Positions 22,873 to 32,037 of a DNA stretch of 64,000 nt are shown here, piece after piece. This DNA is from Bifidobacterium oedipodis (GTDB lineage Bacteria; Actinomycetota; Actinomycetes; Actinomycetales; Bifidobacteriaceae). How positions within the stretch are numbered: position 1 is the stretch's first letter; each line of letters begins with the position of its first letter. The stretch covers positions 186,001 through 250,000 of the forward strand of contig NZ_JAAIII010000003.1 of NCBI RefSeq assembly GCF_012932425.1. The letters are read 5' to 3'. The notes beneath the pieces were generated by a model. It was not told the DNA's origin. It was given only the letters and a program-made list of their open reading frames with translations, and did no database searches. Both the position numbers and the translations under genes were made by a program.

Positions 22873-24999
22873 TCACTCGCCGCGGGCGGCCTTGATGATC
22901 TCCTCGGAGACGCTCTTCGGCACCTCATCGTAGGAATCCATCTCCATGGTGAACACGGCGCGGCCCTGGGTCTTGGAACGCAGGTCGCCGATGTAGCCGA
23001 ACATCTCAGCCAGCGGGACCTTGGCATCAATCACCTTGACGCCGACGCCGTCGGTCATCGAGGTGATGTTGCCGCGGCGCTGGTTCAGATCGCCGATGAC
23101 ATCGCCCATGTACTCCTCCGGAGTACGAACCTCGACCTTCATAATAGGTTCGAGGATAACCGGCTTGGCCTTGGGGGCAGCTTCCTTGAAGCACATGGAG
23201 CCTGCCAGCTTGAAGGCCATTTCGGAGGAATCGACCGGGTGCATCTGGCCATCCTTGATGACGGCCTTGACGCCCACAACCGGGAAGCCGGCGAGGATAC
23301 CGGATTCCATGGCTTCCTTGACACCGGCCTCGATGGGGCCGATGAATTCGCCGGAGATGTGGCCACCGGTGACAACGTTCTCGAACTCGAAGGTCTTGCC
23401 CTCGGTGGTGTCGAGCGGTTCGAAGTCCATGAGGACCTTTGCGAACTGGCCGGAACCACCGGTCTGCTTCTTGTGGGTGTAGCCCTGGTCGATGACGGCC
23501 TTGCGGATGGTCTCGCGGTAGGACACCTGCGGCTTGCCCTGGTTGCACTCCACCTTGAACTCGCGACGCATACGGTCGACAATGATGTCGAGCTGGAGCT
23601 CGCCCATGCCGGCGATCAGAGTCTGGCCGGACTCTTCGTCGGTGGTGACCTGGAAGGTCGGATCCTCTTCGGAGAGCTTGGCGAGGGCGATGCCCATCTT
23701 CTCCTGATCAGCCTTGGTCTTCGGCTCCACGGCCACCTGGATCACAGGATCCGGGAAGGTCATGGAGTTGAGGGTGATCGGGGCGTCGATGGCGCACAGG
23801 GTGTCACCGGTGGTGACGTTCTTGAGGCCCACGAAGGTGTAGATGTTGCCGGCGGAAGCCTCCTCCACCGGGTTCTCCTTGTCGGCGTGCATCTGGAAGA
23901 TCTTGCCGACGCGTTCCTTCTTCTCGCGGGTGGAGTCGAGCACGGAGTCGCCGGGCTTGACAGCACCGGAGTAGACGCGCACGAACACGAGCTTGCCGTA
24001 GAACGGATGGGTGGAGATCTTGAAGACCAGAGCCGAGAACGGATCGGACTTGGTGGGCTTGCGGTCGATCTCGATGGACTCGTCCTTCGGATCGAAGCCC
24101 TGGATGGCGGGCACGTCCTCCGGGCTCGGCAGGTAGTCAACGACACCGTCGAGCATGGGCTGAACACCCTTATCCTTGAAGGCGGAACCGCAGAAGACCG
24201 GGAAGGCTTCCTTGTTGATGGTCAGCGAGCGAACGCCGGCGCGGATGTCTTCCTTGGACAGGTCGCCGTCCTCGAAGAACTTGTTCATCAGGTCGTCGTT
24301 CGCCTCGGCAGCGGCCTCAACCAGCTGCTCGTGGTATTCGTCGGCCTTGTCCTTCAGATCGTCCGGGATCTCGGTGGTGTCGTACTTGGCACCGAGCTCC
24401 TCGAGGCCGTTCCAGACATAAGCCTTCATCTCGACCAGATCGACCACGCCGGTGAAGTCGTTCTCGGAACCGATCGGCAGCTGCATAACCAGCGGCTTGG
24501 CGCCGAGCTTCTCCTTGATGGTGTCGACGGAGTAGTAGAAGTTCGCGCCGAGCTTATCCATCTTGTTGATGAAGCAGATACGCGGAACACCGTACTTATC
24601 GGCCTGACGCCACACGGTTTCGGACTGCGGCTCCACGCCTTCCTTGCCGTCGAACACGGCAACGGCACCATCGAGCACGCGCAGGGAGCGCTCCACCTCG
24701 GCCGTGAAGTCCACGTGGCCAGGGGTATCGATGATGTTGATCTGGAACTTGTCCTTGGTGTCGTGAGACTGACGGCTCCAGAAGCAGGTGGTGGCGGCGG
24801 ACTGGATCGTGATACCACGCTCCTGCTCCTGCGCCATGAAGTCCATGGTGGAAGCGCCGTCGTGGGTTTCGCCGATCTTGTAGTTCTTACCGGTGTAGAA
24901 CAGGATGCGCTCGGTGGTGGTGGTCTTGCCGGCATCGATGTGGGCCATGATGCCGATATTGCGGACGTGGTGAAGGTCCTTAAGCACCTCTTCAGCCAT
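22873..24999 (-). CDS. fusA: Elongation factor G
   Basis: Translocase GTPase, 708 aa, five domains. G1 is [20 protein letters not shown]3 [24 protein letters not shown]4 [10 protein letters not shown]. Domain IV has [31 protein letters not shown] and the C-terminus [26 protein letters not shown]. Third gene of the str operon, 44 bp after rpsG. Confidence 0.98.
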   Translation of the reverse strand: MAEEVLKDLHHVRNIGIMAHIDAGKTTTTERILFYTGKNYKIGETHDGASTMDFMAQEQERGITIQSAATTCFWSRQSHDTKDKFQINIIDTPGHVDFTAEVERSLRVLDGAVAVFDGKEGVEPQSETVWRQADKYGVPRICFINKMDKLGANFYYSVDTIKEKLGAKPLVMQLPIGSENDFTGVVDLVEMKAYVWNGLEELGAKYDTTEIPDDLKDKADEYHEQLVEAAAEANDDLMNKFFEDGDLSKEDIRAGVRSLTINKEAFPVFCGSAFKDKGVQPMLDGVVDYLPSPEDVPAIQGFDPKDESIEIDRKPTKSDPFSALVFKISTHPFYGKLVFVRVYSGAVKPGDSVLDSTREKKERVGKIFQMHADKENPVEEASAGNIYTFVGLKNVTTGDTLCAIDAPITLNSMTFPDPVIQVAVEPKTKADQEKMGIALAKLSEEDPTFQVTTDEESGQTLIAGMGELQLDIIVDRMRREFKVECNQGKPQVSYRETIRKAVIDQGYTHKKQTGGSGQFAKVLMDFEPLDTTEGKTFEFENVVTGGHISGEFIGPIEAGVKEAMESGILAGFPVVGVKAVIKDGQMHPVDSSEMAFKLAGSMCFKEAAPKAKPVILEPIMKVEVRTPEEYMGDVIGDLNQRRGNITSMTDGVGVKVIDAKVPLAEMFGYIGDLRSKTQGRAVFTMEMDSYDEVPKSVSEEIIKAARGE

Positions 25000-25043
25000 T
25001 GTTAATCCTTAACTCTAAGTTGAGCTTGCTTGGCTACTTCAGA

Positions 25044-25514
25044 CTACCAGCGGTAGTGGGCGAAGGCCTTGTTAGCCTCGGCCATCTTGTGGGTGTCCTC
25101 ACGACGCTTCACGGAAGCGCCCAGGCCGTTGGAGGCATCGAGGATCTCGTTGGCCAGACGCTCGGCCATGGTCTTCTCGCGACGAGCGCGGGAGAAGTCG
25201 GTCAGCCAGCGCAGGGACAGGGTGTTGGCGCGGTTCGGCTTGACCTCGACCGGCACCTGGTAGGTAGCGCCACCGACGCGGCGGGAACGCACCTCAAGGG
25301 ACGGACGGATGTTGTCCAGAGCGCGCTTGAGAACGGCCACCGGCTCCTGGTCGGACTTTTCCTTGACCATATCGAGCGCGGAGTAGACGATGTCCTCAGC
25401 GATCGACTTCTTGCCGTCGAGGAGGATCTTGTTGATCAGCTGCGCCACCACGGTGGAACCGTAGATCGGATCGGGCAGCACGACGTGCTTCTTGGCAGGT
25501 CCTTTACGTGACAT
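25044..25514 (-). CDS. rpsG: 30S ribosomal protein S7
   Basis: 156 aa; binds the 3' major domain of 16S rRNA. Begins [37 protein letters not shown] with [19 protein letters not shown] and the C-terminal AHYRW ending typical of bacterial S7. Five bases after rpsL. Confidence 0.98.
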   Translation of the reverse strand: MSRKGPAKKHVVLPDPIYGSTVVAQLINKILLDGKKSIAEDIVYSALDMVKEKSDQEPVAVLKRALDNIRPSLEVRSRRVGGATYQVPVEVKPNRANTLSLRWLTDFSRARREKTMAERLANEILDASNGLGASVKRREDTHKMAEANKAFAHYRW

Positions 25515-25519
25515 ATCTC

Positions 25520-25891
25520 TTACTTCGCCTTCTTTGCTCCGTACAGGGAACGACCCTGCTTACGATCCTTAACACCCTGGGTATCGAGCGCGCCACGCAC
25601 GATGTGGTAACGCACACCCGGCAGATCCTTGACACGGCCGCCGCGCACGAGCACGATGGAGTGCTCCTGCAGGTTGTGGCCCTCGCCCGGAATGTAGGCG
25701 GTGACTTCGATGCCCGAGCTCAGGCGCACACGAGCGACCTTACGCAGAGCCGAGTTCGGCTTCTTCGGGGTGGTGGTGTAGACACGGGTGCACACGCCGC
25801 GGCGCAGCGGGCTGCCCTTCAGGGCCAAAGTCTTGGACTTCTTCGGCTTTGCCTGACGTCCCTTGCGGACGAGCTGTTCAATAGTAGGCAA
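25520..25891 (-). CDS. rpsL: 30S ribosomal protein S12
   Basis: 123 aa decoding-site protein. Contains [50 protein letters not shown] and [21 protein letters not shown]. The position equivalent to E. coli K43 (TPKKPNS) is Lys, the streptomycin-sensitive form. First gene of the str operon; transcription starts upstream in the 300-bp gap. Confidence 0.98.
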   Translation of the reverse strand: MPTIEQLVRKGRQAKPKKSKTLALKGSPLRRGVCTRVYTTTPKKPNSALRKVARVRLSSGIEVTAYIPGEGHNLQEHSIVLVRGGRVKDLPGVRYHIVRGALDTQGVKDRKQGRSLYGAKKAK

Positions 25892-26108
25892 CTTGAATTC
25901 TCCGATTCAGTGGTTTCTCTTAGCTTTGTGTGACCGCCGCACTGCGCCCACACTTTCCCAGCCTGTCGTTCACGCAGGTTGCCCCACGCTCCGACGAATC
26001 GGAAAAGATAGCCACAGTCCACCGGCCCGATGGCCCGTTATTCTCACGCCTGCACATTACTGCGCCGCGATCATACGAATCCCGGGATATCCCAACCCGC
26101 ACGCCTGT

Positions 26109-26137
26109 TACATAAGGCATGCCGTTGGCACACACAA
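26109..26137 (-). promoter_or_regulatory. Candidate str-operon promoter
   Basis: Minus-strand -35 TTGTGT (26132-26137), 17-bp spacer, -10 TATGTA (26109-26114), ~215 bp before rpsL. The rest of the 25892-26204 gap shows no gene; it is GC-rich leader sequence. Confidence 0.35.
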
Positions 26138-26204
26138 ATGTCTATATTACCGTCTCGCCGGACAACGACTCGCCGGGCCGCCGAAGCATCCATGCTTGGA
26201 AACA

Positions 26205-26233
26205 AGAAAACCCTCCCACATGGGGAGGGTTTT
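26205..26233 (-). terminator. Terminator after tRNA-His
   Basis: Stem AAAACCCTCCC (26207-26217) with GGGAGGGTTTT (26223-26233), short loop, T-stretch on the minus strand. It lies directly beyond the tRNA. Confidence 0.85.
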
Positions 26234-26235
26234 GA

Positions 26236-26312
26236 TGGGGTGGCCAACGCGGCTCGAACGCGCGACCTTCTGAACCACAATCAGATGCTCTACCAACTGA
26301 GCTATGGCCACC
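26236..26312 (-). tRNA. tRNA-His (GTG), CCA encoded
   Basis: Full cloverleaf: acceptor GTGGCCA/TGGCCAC, D arm TAGCTCAGTTGGTAGAGCA, anticodon loop TTGTGGT with GTG, T arm GCGCGTTCGAGCCGCG. The 5' neighbour is G (G-1) and the discriminator is C73, the identity pair of histidine tRNAs, followed by an encoded CCA. Confidence 0.95.
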
Positions 26313-26357
26313 ATAGTTGCATGTCTTCAGTGAACTGAATTCGCACAACAGAGGAAT

Positions 26358-26386
26358 ACTATACACCTCATTTCAACAAAGTCCAG
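26358..26386 (-). promoter_or_regulatory. Promoter of tRNA-His
   Basis: Minus-strand -35 CTGGAC (26381-26386), 17-bp spacer, -10 TATAGT (26358-26363), ~46 bp before the mature 5' end. Confidence 0.55.
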
Positions 26387-26556
26387 TTCGGAGTGTCGCG
26401 CATTATTCTGCTATACTTAAAAGTGCCGAAGGAGGCAAGGCAGTACGGCGAAGAAGCCGGTAATCCCCATCGGCAACAGATAACACAACAGGCAACAACG
26501 TAGGTGAACAGACAAGAGAAGATAGTGGCGTAATGTGAACCTCCTTCCCCCATAGC

Positions 26557-26592
26557 GGTGGCCCCGGGTGACATAGTCTCCCCGGGGCCACC
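26557..26592 (-). terminator. Strong hairpin after the ABC exporter gene
   Basis: Perfect 12-bp GC-rich stem GGTGGCCCCGGG (26557-26568) with CCCGGGGCCACC (26581-26592), 50 bp beyond the exporter stop. No T-run. The remaining 26387-26556 holds no convincing gene; a -10-like TATACT occurs near 26412. Confidence 0.55.
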
Positions 26593-26641
26593 TGCTGTCT
26601 GCAGCCATGTCGGCTTACTCGCGGTTTACTCGCCGCTCGGC

Positions 26642-29467
26642 TTATTCGGTGCGCAACGCTGTAGCCGGATCCTGCTTGGCGGCACCACGCGAAGGAATCA
26701 GACCGCCAATCAGCGTCAGGATCACGCTGAGAATCACCAGAACGGCTGCGCTGCCCCATGGCAGGAAGGCATTAACCTCATTGGTTTCCATGAAATGGTG
26801 CAGCACCGCATTAATCGGGAAGTTCAGCCCGATGGTGATGCCCACACCCAGAACGCCCGACAGCAGGCCGATAATGCCGGTTTCTGCATTGAACACGTTG
26901 GATACGTTGCGCTTGGAGGCACCCATGGCGCGCAGAATACCGATTTCCTTGGTGCGCTCCAGCACGGAAATGTAGGTGATGATGCCGATCATAATCGACG
27001 AAACAACCAGCGAGACGGCCACGAAAGCGATCAGTACGTAGGTGATCACGTTGATAATCGTGGTCACCGAGCTCATCATCAAGCCGACGTAATCGGTGTA
27101 GGTGATGGTGTCCTTCTTGCTGGCGGTGGCGTTGTAGTCGGCGATGGCGTCGGCGATATGATCCTTGTCTTCGAAGGAATCAACGTAGATGTTGATCGAG
27201 TTCGGCGCATCACGACTCACCACGCCGAAGGCGGAAAGGTTGTCGTTGTAAGTGCCGGTGGATACGTACTGGTTGTAGATGGCCACCAAAGTCGCCTCGT
27301 CAGCGGTGGCGATATACGCGTCGAATTGGTCGGCCAACTGCTGTTCGCTCATCTGCGCCATCATCGCGGCCTGATTGGCCGCATCTCCTTGCGCCGTATC
27401 CGTACCGGTCTGGGCGGCGGCAGATGCGCTCATTAGCGACTTGGCCATCTGCGACTTCTGCGTAACTCCTAAAGAAGCCACGTATTCCTTGGCATCAGCG
27501 GCCTTGGTGGCATCGTCGGACGGCGAGAAGGCCATACCGTTGAGCACATTGTGAGTTTCGTCGGCCTTCTGGTCGGCCACGATGGCGCTGGCATCGGTGT
27601 GATCGATCAGCTCGTCGGTCAAGGCTCGCGTGTAACCCACGCCGGAGGCCAACGGCGTGGCATCAGCATCAGCATGCGGCTTGACCACACCCACGATCTT
27701 CAGCTTGATGGCCTTGTCAGAGTTCACCAAATCGGCGACCTGATCAGCATCGTCACCTACGTAGGTCCAGTGGCCATCATCGCCCTTCACATACTGGTCG
27801 GATGCGGGAATCAGGCTCAGCTGCTGATTCAAAGCCTTGGAATAATCGATTGCTTTGGTGTTGGTGTCCACATCGTCGCCGGCATCCAGCGCATTCATCA
27901 TTTCGTGGTATTCGCTCGCGGGCTTCAATCCCAGCTCATACAACGTAGTGATGGGCATCGCGTTATTGGAGTCAAGTACCAGCACCACTTCATCGCTGGA
28001 CTTAGGCCATGTGCCGTTGACCACTTCATAGTTGTCGGTAACAACCTTGCTAATGGTTTTGCCGTCGGCGTCGGGCATGATTTCATGGAAGGAGCTGGGC
28101 GCGGCATTCTGATCGGTTTCGCCGGTGAGCATGCTCATACGCGTGGAAGTGAAGGTGGAGGTGTCGGTGGACATCAGCGAGCCGCTGGCCATCTGCGAGG
28201 CCATCGACTGGCTGGACGAGCCGGACGAACCGACTGTCACGCCGTCGGCGCTTACCAAAGTGCCGTCCGAATCGTGCGTATACACGGAGAACTTCGTGTC
28301 ATACGAATACTGGATGCCCGCGGAACCAACATATTCATGAATCGGACTGGACTTCTTATCCAAATATTTCTTGAACGCGCTCAGGTTATTCTCAGTGATC
28401 GAACTGGTCATGGTGGACGCGTCTTTAACGGCGGAATCATCCGCATAAATCGCTTTGGAATCATGCTTTTCACCGCGCGACTCGGAGGCCTCCTGACCGG
28501 CGGACATCAGCGAGCTTAAATCAAAGGTTTTCGCATCGATGGTGATCGGGTAGGCAGTCATGGTGTCGCGCTGTATCGAATCGATATATTCGTTCACGCC
28601 CGCCGAAACGGACATAATCAGTGCGATGCCGATGATACCGATGGATCCAGCGAATGCCGTGAGGAAGGTACGCCCCTTCTTGGTTTTCAGATTGTTGAAA
28701 CTTAGCGCCAGCGATGTGGCCAGCGACATTGAGGCGCGGCCCATGGTTTTATGCACCGGCTTGCTGTGGGCGTCGTCGGCCGACTGCGGATCGAAAGGAT
28801 CGGAGTCGGAACGAATCACACCGTCTTTGAGCTCCACGATACGAGTGGCATATTCGCGCGCCAACTCGGGGTTGTGCGTCACCATCACCACCAGGCGATT
28901 CTTGGCCACTTCCTTGAGCAGGTCCATGATCTGCACCGAGGTGTCGGAGTCAAGCGCGCCGGTCGGCTCGTCGGCCAACACGATGTCGGGATCGTTAACC
29001 AGCGCACGGGCAATGGCCACACGCTGCATCTGGCCGCCGGATAGCTGGTTTGGCTTCTTGTTGATATGCTCGCCGAGCCCCACCTGCTTCAGTGCCTTGC
29101 GGGCGCGCTGACGGCGTTCGGAACGCGATATACCGGAAATGGTCAGTGCCAGCTCCACGTTGGAGAGGATGGTTTGGTGGGGAATCAGGTTGTAGCTTTG
29201 GAACACGAACCCGATGGTGTGGTTGCGGTAGGAATCCCAGTCGCGATCCTTGTATTGCTTGGTGGAGATGCCGTTGATCACCAAATCGCCGGAATCGTAG
29301 CGGTCGAGACCGCCGATGATGTTCAGCAGCGTGGTTTTTCCGGAGCCGGAAGGGCCGAGGATAGCGACAAACTCGCTGTCCCTAAGGCTCAGGCTTACAT
29401 CGTTCAACGCCTGTTGGACGAAATCACCGGTTTTGTATTGCTTGGAGATGTTCTGAATGTGCAGCAA
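26642..29467 (-). CDS. MacB-like ABC transporter, fused ATPase and FtsX permease
   Basis: 941-aa fusion. Residues 1-~230 form an ABC ATPase of the LolD/MacB class: Walker A GPSGSGKT (38-45), Q-loop FVFQSYNLIP, signature LSGGQMQRVAIARAL, Walker B DIVLADEPTGALDS, H-loop VTHNPE. After a linker comes one transmembrane helix (~275-300, TFLTAFAGSIGIIGIALIMSVSAG), a large extracytoplasmic domain of ~450 residues, and three C-terminal FtsX helices (TTIINVITYVLIAFVAVSLVVSSIMIG onward). Such proteins act as mechanotransmitters or export peptides or antibiotics. The final helix is followed by RTE at the C-terminus. No separate partner gene is adjacent; the substrate is unknown. Confidence 0.88.
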   Translation of the reverse strand: MLHIQNISKQYKTGDFVQQALNDVSLSLRDSEFVAILGPSGSGKTTLLNIIGGLDRYDSGDLVINGISTKQYKDRDWDSYRNHTIGFVFQSYNLIPHQTILSNVELALTISGISRSERRQRARKALKQVGLGEHINKKPNQLSGGQMQRVAIARALVNDPDIVLADEPTGALDSDTSVQIMDLLKEVAKNRLVVMVTHNPELAREYATRIVELKDGVIRSDSDPFDPQSADDAHSKPVHKTMGRASMSLATSLALSFNNLKTKKGRTFLTAFAGSIGIIGIALIMSVSAGVNEYIDSIQRDTMTAYPITIDAKTFDLSSLMSAGQEASESRGEKHDSKAIYADDSAVKDASTMTSSITENNLSAFKKYLDKKSSPIHEYVGSAGIQYSYDTKFSVYTHDSDGTLVSADGVTVGSSGSSSQSMASQMASGSLMSTDTSTFTSTRMSMLTGETDQNAAPSSFHEIMPDADGKTISKVVTDNYEVVNGTWPKSSDEVVLVLDSNNAMPITTLYELGLKPASEYHEMMNALDAGDDVDTNTKAIDYSKALNQQLSLIPASDQYVKGDDGHWTYVGDDADQVADLVNSDKAIKLKIVGVVKPHADADATPLASGVGYTRALTDELIDHTDASAIVADQKADETHNVLNGMAFSPSDDATKAADAKEYVASLGVTQKSQMAKSLMSASAAAQTGTDTAQGDAANQAAMMAQMSEQQLADQFDAYIATADEATLVAIYNQYVSTGTYNDNLSAFGVVSRDAPNSINIYVDSFEDKDHIADAIADYNATASKKDTITYTDYVGLMMSSVTTIINVITYVLIAFVAVSLVVSSIMIGIITYISVLERTKEIGILRAMGASKRNVSNVFNAETGIIGLLSGVLGVGITIGLNFPINAVLHHFMETNEVNAFLPWGSAAVLVILSVILTLIGGLIPSRGAAKQDPATALRTE

Positions 29468-29535
29468 GCTGACTCTTTCCTCGAAAATTCGCGGTCGGAC
29501 GCGCCACCGAACGTGGGCAAGCCGAAATCGAGAAC

Positions 29536-29564
29536 ATTATAAGCGACACACGTAGAACCCAAAC
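29536..29564 (-). promoter_or_regulatory. Promoter of the ABC exporter gene
   Basis: Consensus -10 TATAAT on the minus strand (29536-29541), ~70 bp before the ATG; the -35 position reads GTTTGG at 17-bp spacing, which is weak. The 29565-29670 stretch shows no gene. Confidence 0.45.
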
Positions 29565-29674
29565 CAAAGTCCGCTATGCGCTGAGAGCCACCGAAGCCAA
29601 AAGTAAATAGTCTTACAGGAAGCAAAGTGTGGACTGGCGTTGGCAAAGCACACGATGAATGAGGAATGCACGCG

Positions 29675-29724
29675 TTGCCAAAACGTACGTTATACGTATA
29701 TAATTAAAAAAACATACGTATAAT
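29675..29724 (+). promoter_or_regulatory. Promoter-operator of the DUF6364/PIN pair
   Basis: -35 TTGCCA (29675-29680), 18-bp spacer, -10 TATAAT (29699-29704). A 10-bp inverted repeat TTATACGTAT (29690-29699) / ATACGTATAA (29714-29723) overlaps the -10 and start region, as expected for an autoregulated toxin-antitoxin operon. A second TATAAT is at 29719-29724. Confidence 0.65.
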
Positions 29725-29737
29725 ATGGAGGTGCGCG

Positions 29738-29983
29738 ATGGCAGATAATCAGAAACTGACCCTAAGTGTGGATAAGGATTCCATCGCGAACGGCAAACGC
29801 TACGCGAAGGAGACAGGACGCAGCCTTTCTGCGATAGTGGAGGATTATCTTGCCGCACTCCCCGCCACCGGCGGCACAGACGACGAACGTCCACTCCCCT
29901 CAAACGTCAGGCGACTGATTGGTATCGCAGCGGGTACCGACGAAAACGACTACCGCCGACATCTGGAGGCCAAATACGCATGA
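29738..29983 (+). CDS. DUF6364-type antitoxin
   Basis: 81-aa small basic/acidic protein resembling the DUF6364 ribbon-helix-helix-like antitoxins: KLTLSVDKDSIANGKRYAKETGRSLSAIVEDYL at residues 6-38, then a toxin-binding tail rich in charged residues. RBS GGAGGTG is 5 nt before ATG. The stop overlaps the PIN start (ATGA), showing coupling. Expected to neutralise the PIN protein and repress its own promoter palindrome. Confidence 0.8.
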   Translation: MADNQKLTLSVDKDSIANGKRYAKETGRSLSAIVEDYLAALPATGGTDDERPLPSNVRRLIGIAAGTDENDYRRHLEAKYA

Positions 29984-30390
29984 GGCTCGTCATCGACACC
30001 AATGTATTTCTTGATGTAATTCTCGACCGACCCAGCTGCGATGCCGCGGCAAGAGTGCTCGCCTTAAGCGAGCAGAAGGATTGTGAGCTACTGATGCCCG
30101 CTCATGCGGCTGCCACCATTGCGTATATCGTGGAAAAGAATAGAGACCGCTCCACCGCCGCACAAGCATTGTCGCTGTGTCTGGGCATCGCCCGCGTCGC
30201 TCCCCTAGACGAATCAGCCATTCTCAGAGGGCTTTCCCTCGGATTTCGCGACGTCGAAGACTCGTTCGTGGCGGCCATAGCTATTCGCGAACAGGCGGAC
30301 TTCATCGTCACCGGCAACGTCAAGAACTTCGTCGGCTTCCTCGCGCCCGCGATAACCGCCGCCGAGCTTATAGCCAGATTTGACGCGTAA
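29980..30390 (+). CDS. PIN-domain toxin (VapC-like)
   Basis: 136-aa PIN ribonuclease. Acidic active-site residues: MRLVIDTNVFLDVILDR, FRDVEDSFVAAIA and DFIVTGNVKNF. The middle part has LLMPAHAAATIAYIVEK. Start ATG overlaps the antitoxin stop by 4 nt. RNA target unknown; the pair is a second, unrelated PIN module in this window. Confidence 0.85.
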   Translation: MRLVIDTNVFLDVILDRPSCDAAARVLALSEQKDCELLMPAHAAATIAYIVEKNRDRSTAAQALSLCLGIARVAPLDESAILRGLSLGFRDVEDSFVAAIAIREQADFIVTGNVKNFVGFLAPAITAAELIARFDA

Positions 30391-30433
30391 ACAACACATT
30401 CATCAAATAAACGATTTGTTCCTGACAAGCAGG

Positions 30434-30556
30434 TCACTCAAAATCCGGCTCGAAGCCGTCATCAATGGGTCGGTAACCCTCACCGAACACATCGGTGATG
30501 CTCAGCAGGATCTCATCATCGTTTTTCGCGCATTCCTCGGCTTCTAAGTAAGGCAT
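30434..30556 (-). CDS. Small acidic ORF, 40 aa, with strong RBS
   Basis: Begins at ATG 30556 preceded by GCAGGAGGATTTC, a near-perfect Shine-Dalgarno at ideal spacing, and ends in TGA. The product is very acidic (starts MPYLEAEECAKNDDEILLSI, ends GFEPDFE) with no membrane segment. I do not recognise it. It lies between the PIN toxin (convergent) and tRNA-Arg, in an otherwise empty 230-bp gap. The RBS is the main support; it could also be a remnant. Confidence 0.45.
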   Translation of the reverse strand: MPYLEAEECAKNDDEILLSITDVFGEGYRPIDDGFEPDFE

Positions 30557-30618
30557 GAAATCCTCCTGCGCTCATATCCGGCACTTTGTCGTGCTGGATG
30601 GCTGTATGAGAGTGAAAG

Positions 30619-30691
30619 TGCCCCAGATAGGAATCGAACCTACGACACCATCTTTAGGAGAGATGTGCTCTATCCACTGAGCTACTGGGGC
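30619..30691 (-). tRNA. tRNA-Arg (CCT)
   Basis: Cloverleaf with acceptor GCCCCAG/CTGGGGC, D arm TAGCTCAGTGGATAGAGCA, anticodon stem CATCT/AGATG with loop CTCCTAA (anticodon CCT, reads AGG), T arm TAGGTTCGATTCCTA. Discriminator A; CCA not encoded. Confidence 0.95.
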
Positions 30692-30896
30692 AACGTCGAA
30701 CCATTGTACACGTCACCCCGCCAAGAGAGTGCAGTTCGTGCCGGTTTGGTGTGGAACCGCTCTCCGACGGCGAAATACCAGCGTGCGCACAGCAGTCACA
30801 CGATACAGTGGCAGCGCAATAGCACACGCAAGCAAGCTAGACCAAAACCAGATCACAACAAGACCAGCACAGAAAAAGCACGGGGGATGCACGATT

Positions 30897-32015
30897 ATGG
30901 CTAAGGCACGAAGCACATCCAGAGGCAAGAGCGCTACAGCGCGATCAACGGCTGGTGCAACGCCTCGCCCGGCAAACAAGCGTTCGACGGTCAAGCCCGT
31001 ACCTGCGCCCCGCCGCAGACGCCACCGTTTTCTCGGCGTGCTCGCAGCCTTGTTCGCGCTGCTGGCGTTAGTTGGCACCGCGGCCCGCGCGCTGCCGGGC
31101 GACTTGCAGGAGCTCCCCTATGTTCCCGTTGTCGTATCAGCCACGCCATGGTTCATATTGCTGGCACTGGTCGCGTTGCTGTTGGCGATTCTTTCGCGCC
31201 GCGTGCTGGTGGCGCTGCTCGCCGTCGCCACCATCGGTCTGAACGGCTACTGGCAGTATCCGTTCTTCTATCAGACCGGCAAGGCCCTGCCCCAAGCCGC
31301 GCTGAATGCGATGGCTTCTTCCGAAGCCGACACAACTGACGCCTATGCACGCGTAATGACGCTGAACGTATACAAAGGTCAGGCCGACCCGCAGGCAGTG
31401 GTGGATCTGGTGCGCGACCAGCGCGTCGAAGTGCTGGCGCTGCAAGAAACCAGCGAAGATTTTGTGCAACGACTGAACGACGCCGGCATTGAAAGCTATC
31501 TGCCGTACTCGCATGTCGCCTCGTCGGACGGCGTGTTTGGCAATGGTATTTGGTCCGCCACTCCCCTGGCTGATCCGGCCGATGACGATGTGAATTCTAG
31601 TGCTTCGTTTATGCCCGGCGGCACCGTTGATATGGGTGGTAATCAGATTCGCTTCGTGTCCGTGCATACTACTGCGCCGGTGGCGGGCTATTGGAGGCAG
31701 TGGAAGCGATCAATCGACGAACTTGGGTTGATGCGCCAGCACACTGACACCCGCTACATTTTTATGGGCGATTTCAACGCCACCTATGATCACACGCCGT
31801 TCCGTGACTTTCTGGGCGACCGGTTCGTCGATGCCACACGCGCTTCGGCGCATGGTTTCACGTTCTCCTGGCCCACAAACCGCACCGGAGTGCCGATGTT
31901 CGCTGATATTGACCACGTGGTACTCGACCGGGGCATGACGGCCGGCCAGTGCAAGATAGTTAAGGTAGCCGGTTCGGATCACGCAGCCTTGCTGATCACC
32001 GTGGCCGTGCAATAA
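30897..32015 (+). CDS. Membrane-anchored endonuclease/exonuclease/phosphatase family protein
   Basis: 372 aa. The basic N-terminus (residues 1-40, Lys/Arg/Ser/Thr-rich) is followed by about three hydrophobic helices (RFLGVLAALFALLALVGTAA; PWFILLALVALLLAIL; VLVALLAVATIGLN). From about residue 140 an EEP-fold domain shows VMTLNVYKGQAD, VEVLALQETS (metal Glu), FMGDFNATYDHTPF (catalytic Asp/Asn) and the terminal VAGSDHAALL (Asp-His). Similar bifidobacterial and mycobacterial proteins face outward; substrate is unknown (lipid, phosphodiester or nucleic acid). Start ATG 30897 is placed by GGGGGA and by the loss of coding character upstream. Confidence 0.82.
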   Translation: MAKARSTSRGKSATARSTAGATPRPANKRSTVKPVPAPRRRRHRFLGVLAALFALLALVGTAARALPGDLQELPYVPVVVSATPWFILLALVALLLAILSRRVLVALLAVATIGLNGYWQYPFFYQTGKALPQAALNAMASSEADTTDAYARVMTLNVYKGQADPQAVVDLVRDQRVEVLALQETSEDFVQRLNDAGIESYLPYSHVASSDGVFGNGIWSATPLADPADDDVNSSASFMPGGTVDMGGNQIRFVSVHTTAPVAGYWRQWKRSIDELGLMRQHTDTRYIFMGDFNATYDHTPFRDFLGDRFVDATRASAHGFTFSWPTNRTGVPMFADIDHVVLDRGMTAGQCKIVKVAGSDHAALLITVAVQ

Positions 32016-32037
32016 CGACCACGGTGCGCTAGAATCC

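Noticed and set aside
26423..26503. Short GTG-initiated frame after a TATACT box between tRNA-His and the ABC exporter.
   Set aside because: Low-complexity Gln/Thr product, no convincing RBS spacing, no neighbour it could regulate on that strand.
26557..26759. ORFs on both strands at the 3' end of the ABC exporter gene.
   Set aside because: They overlap the terminator hairpin and the exporter coding region and show no protein-like sequence.
30729..30896. N-terminal extension of the EEP-family protein to 30729.
   Set aside because: Overlaps tRNA-flanking sequence, lacks RBS and hydrophobic pattern; ATG 30897 fits better.
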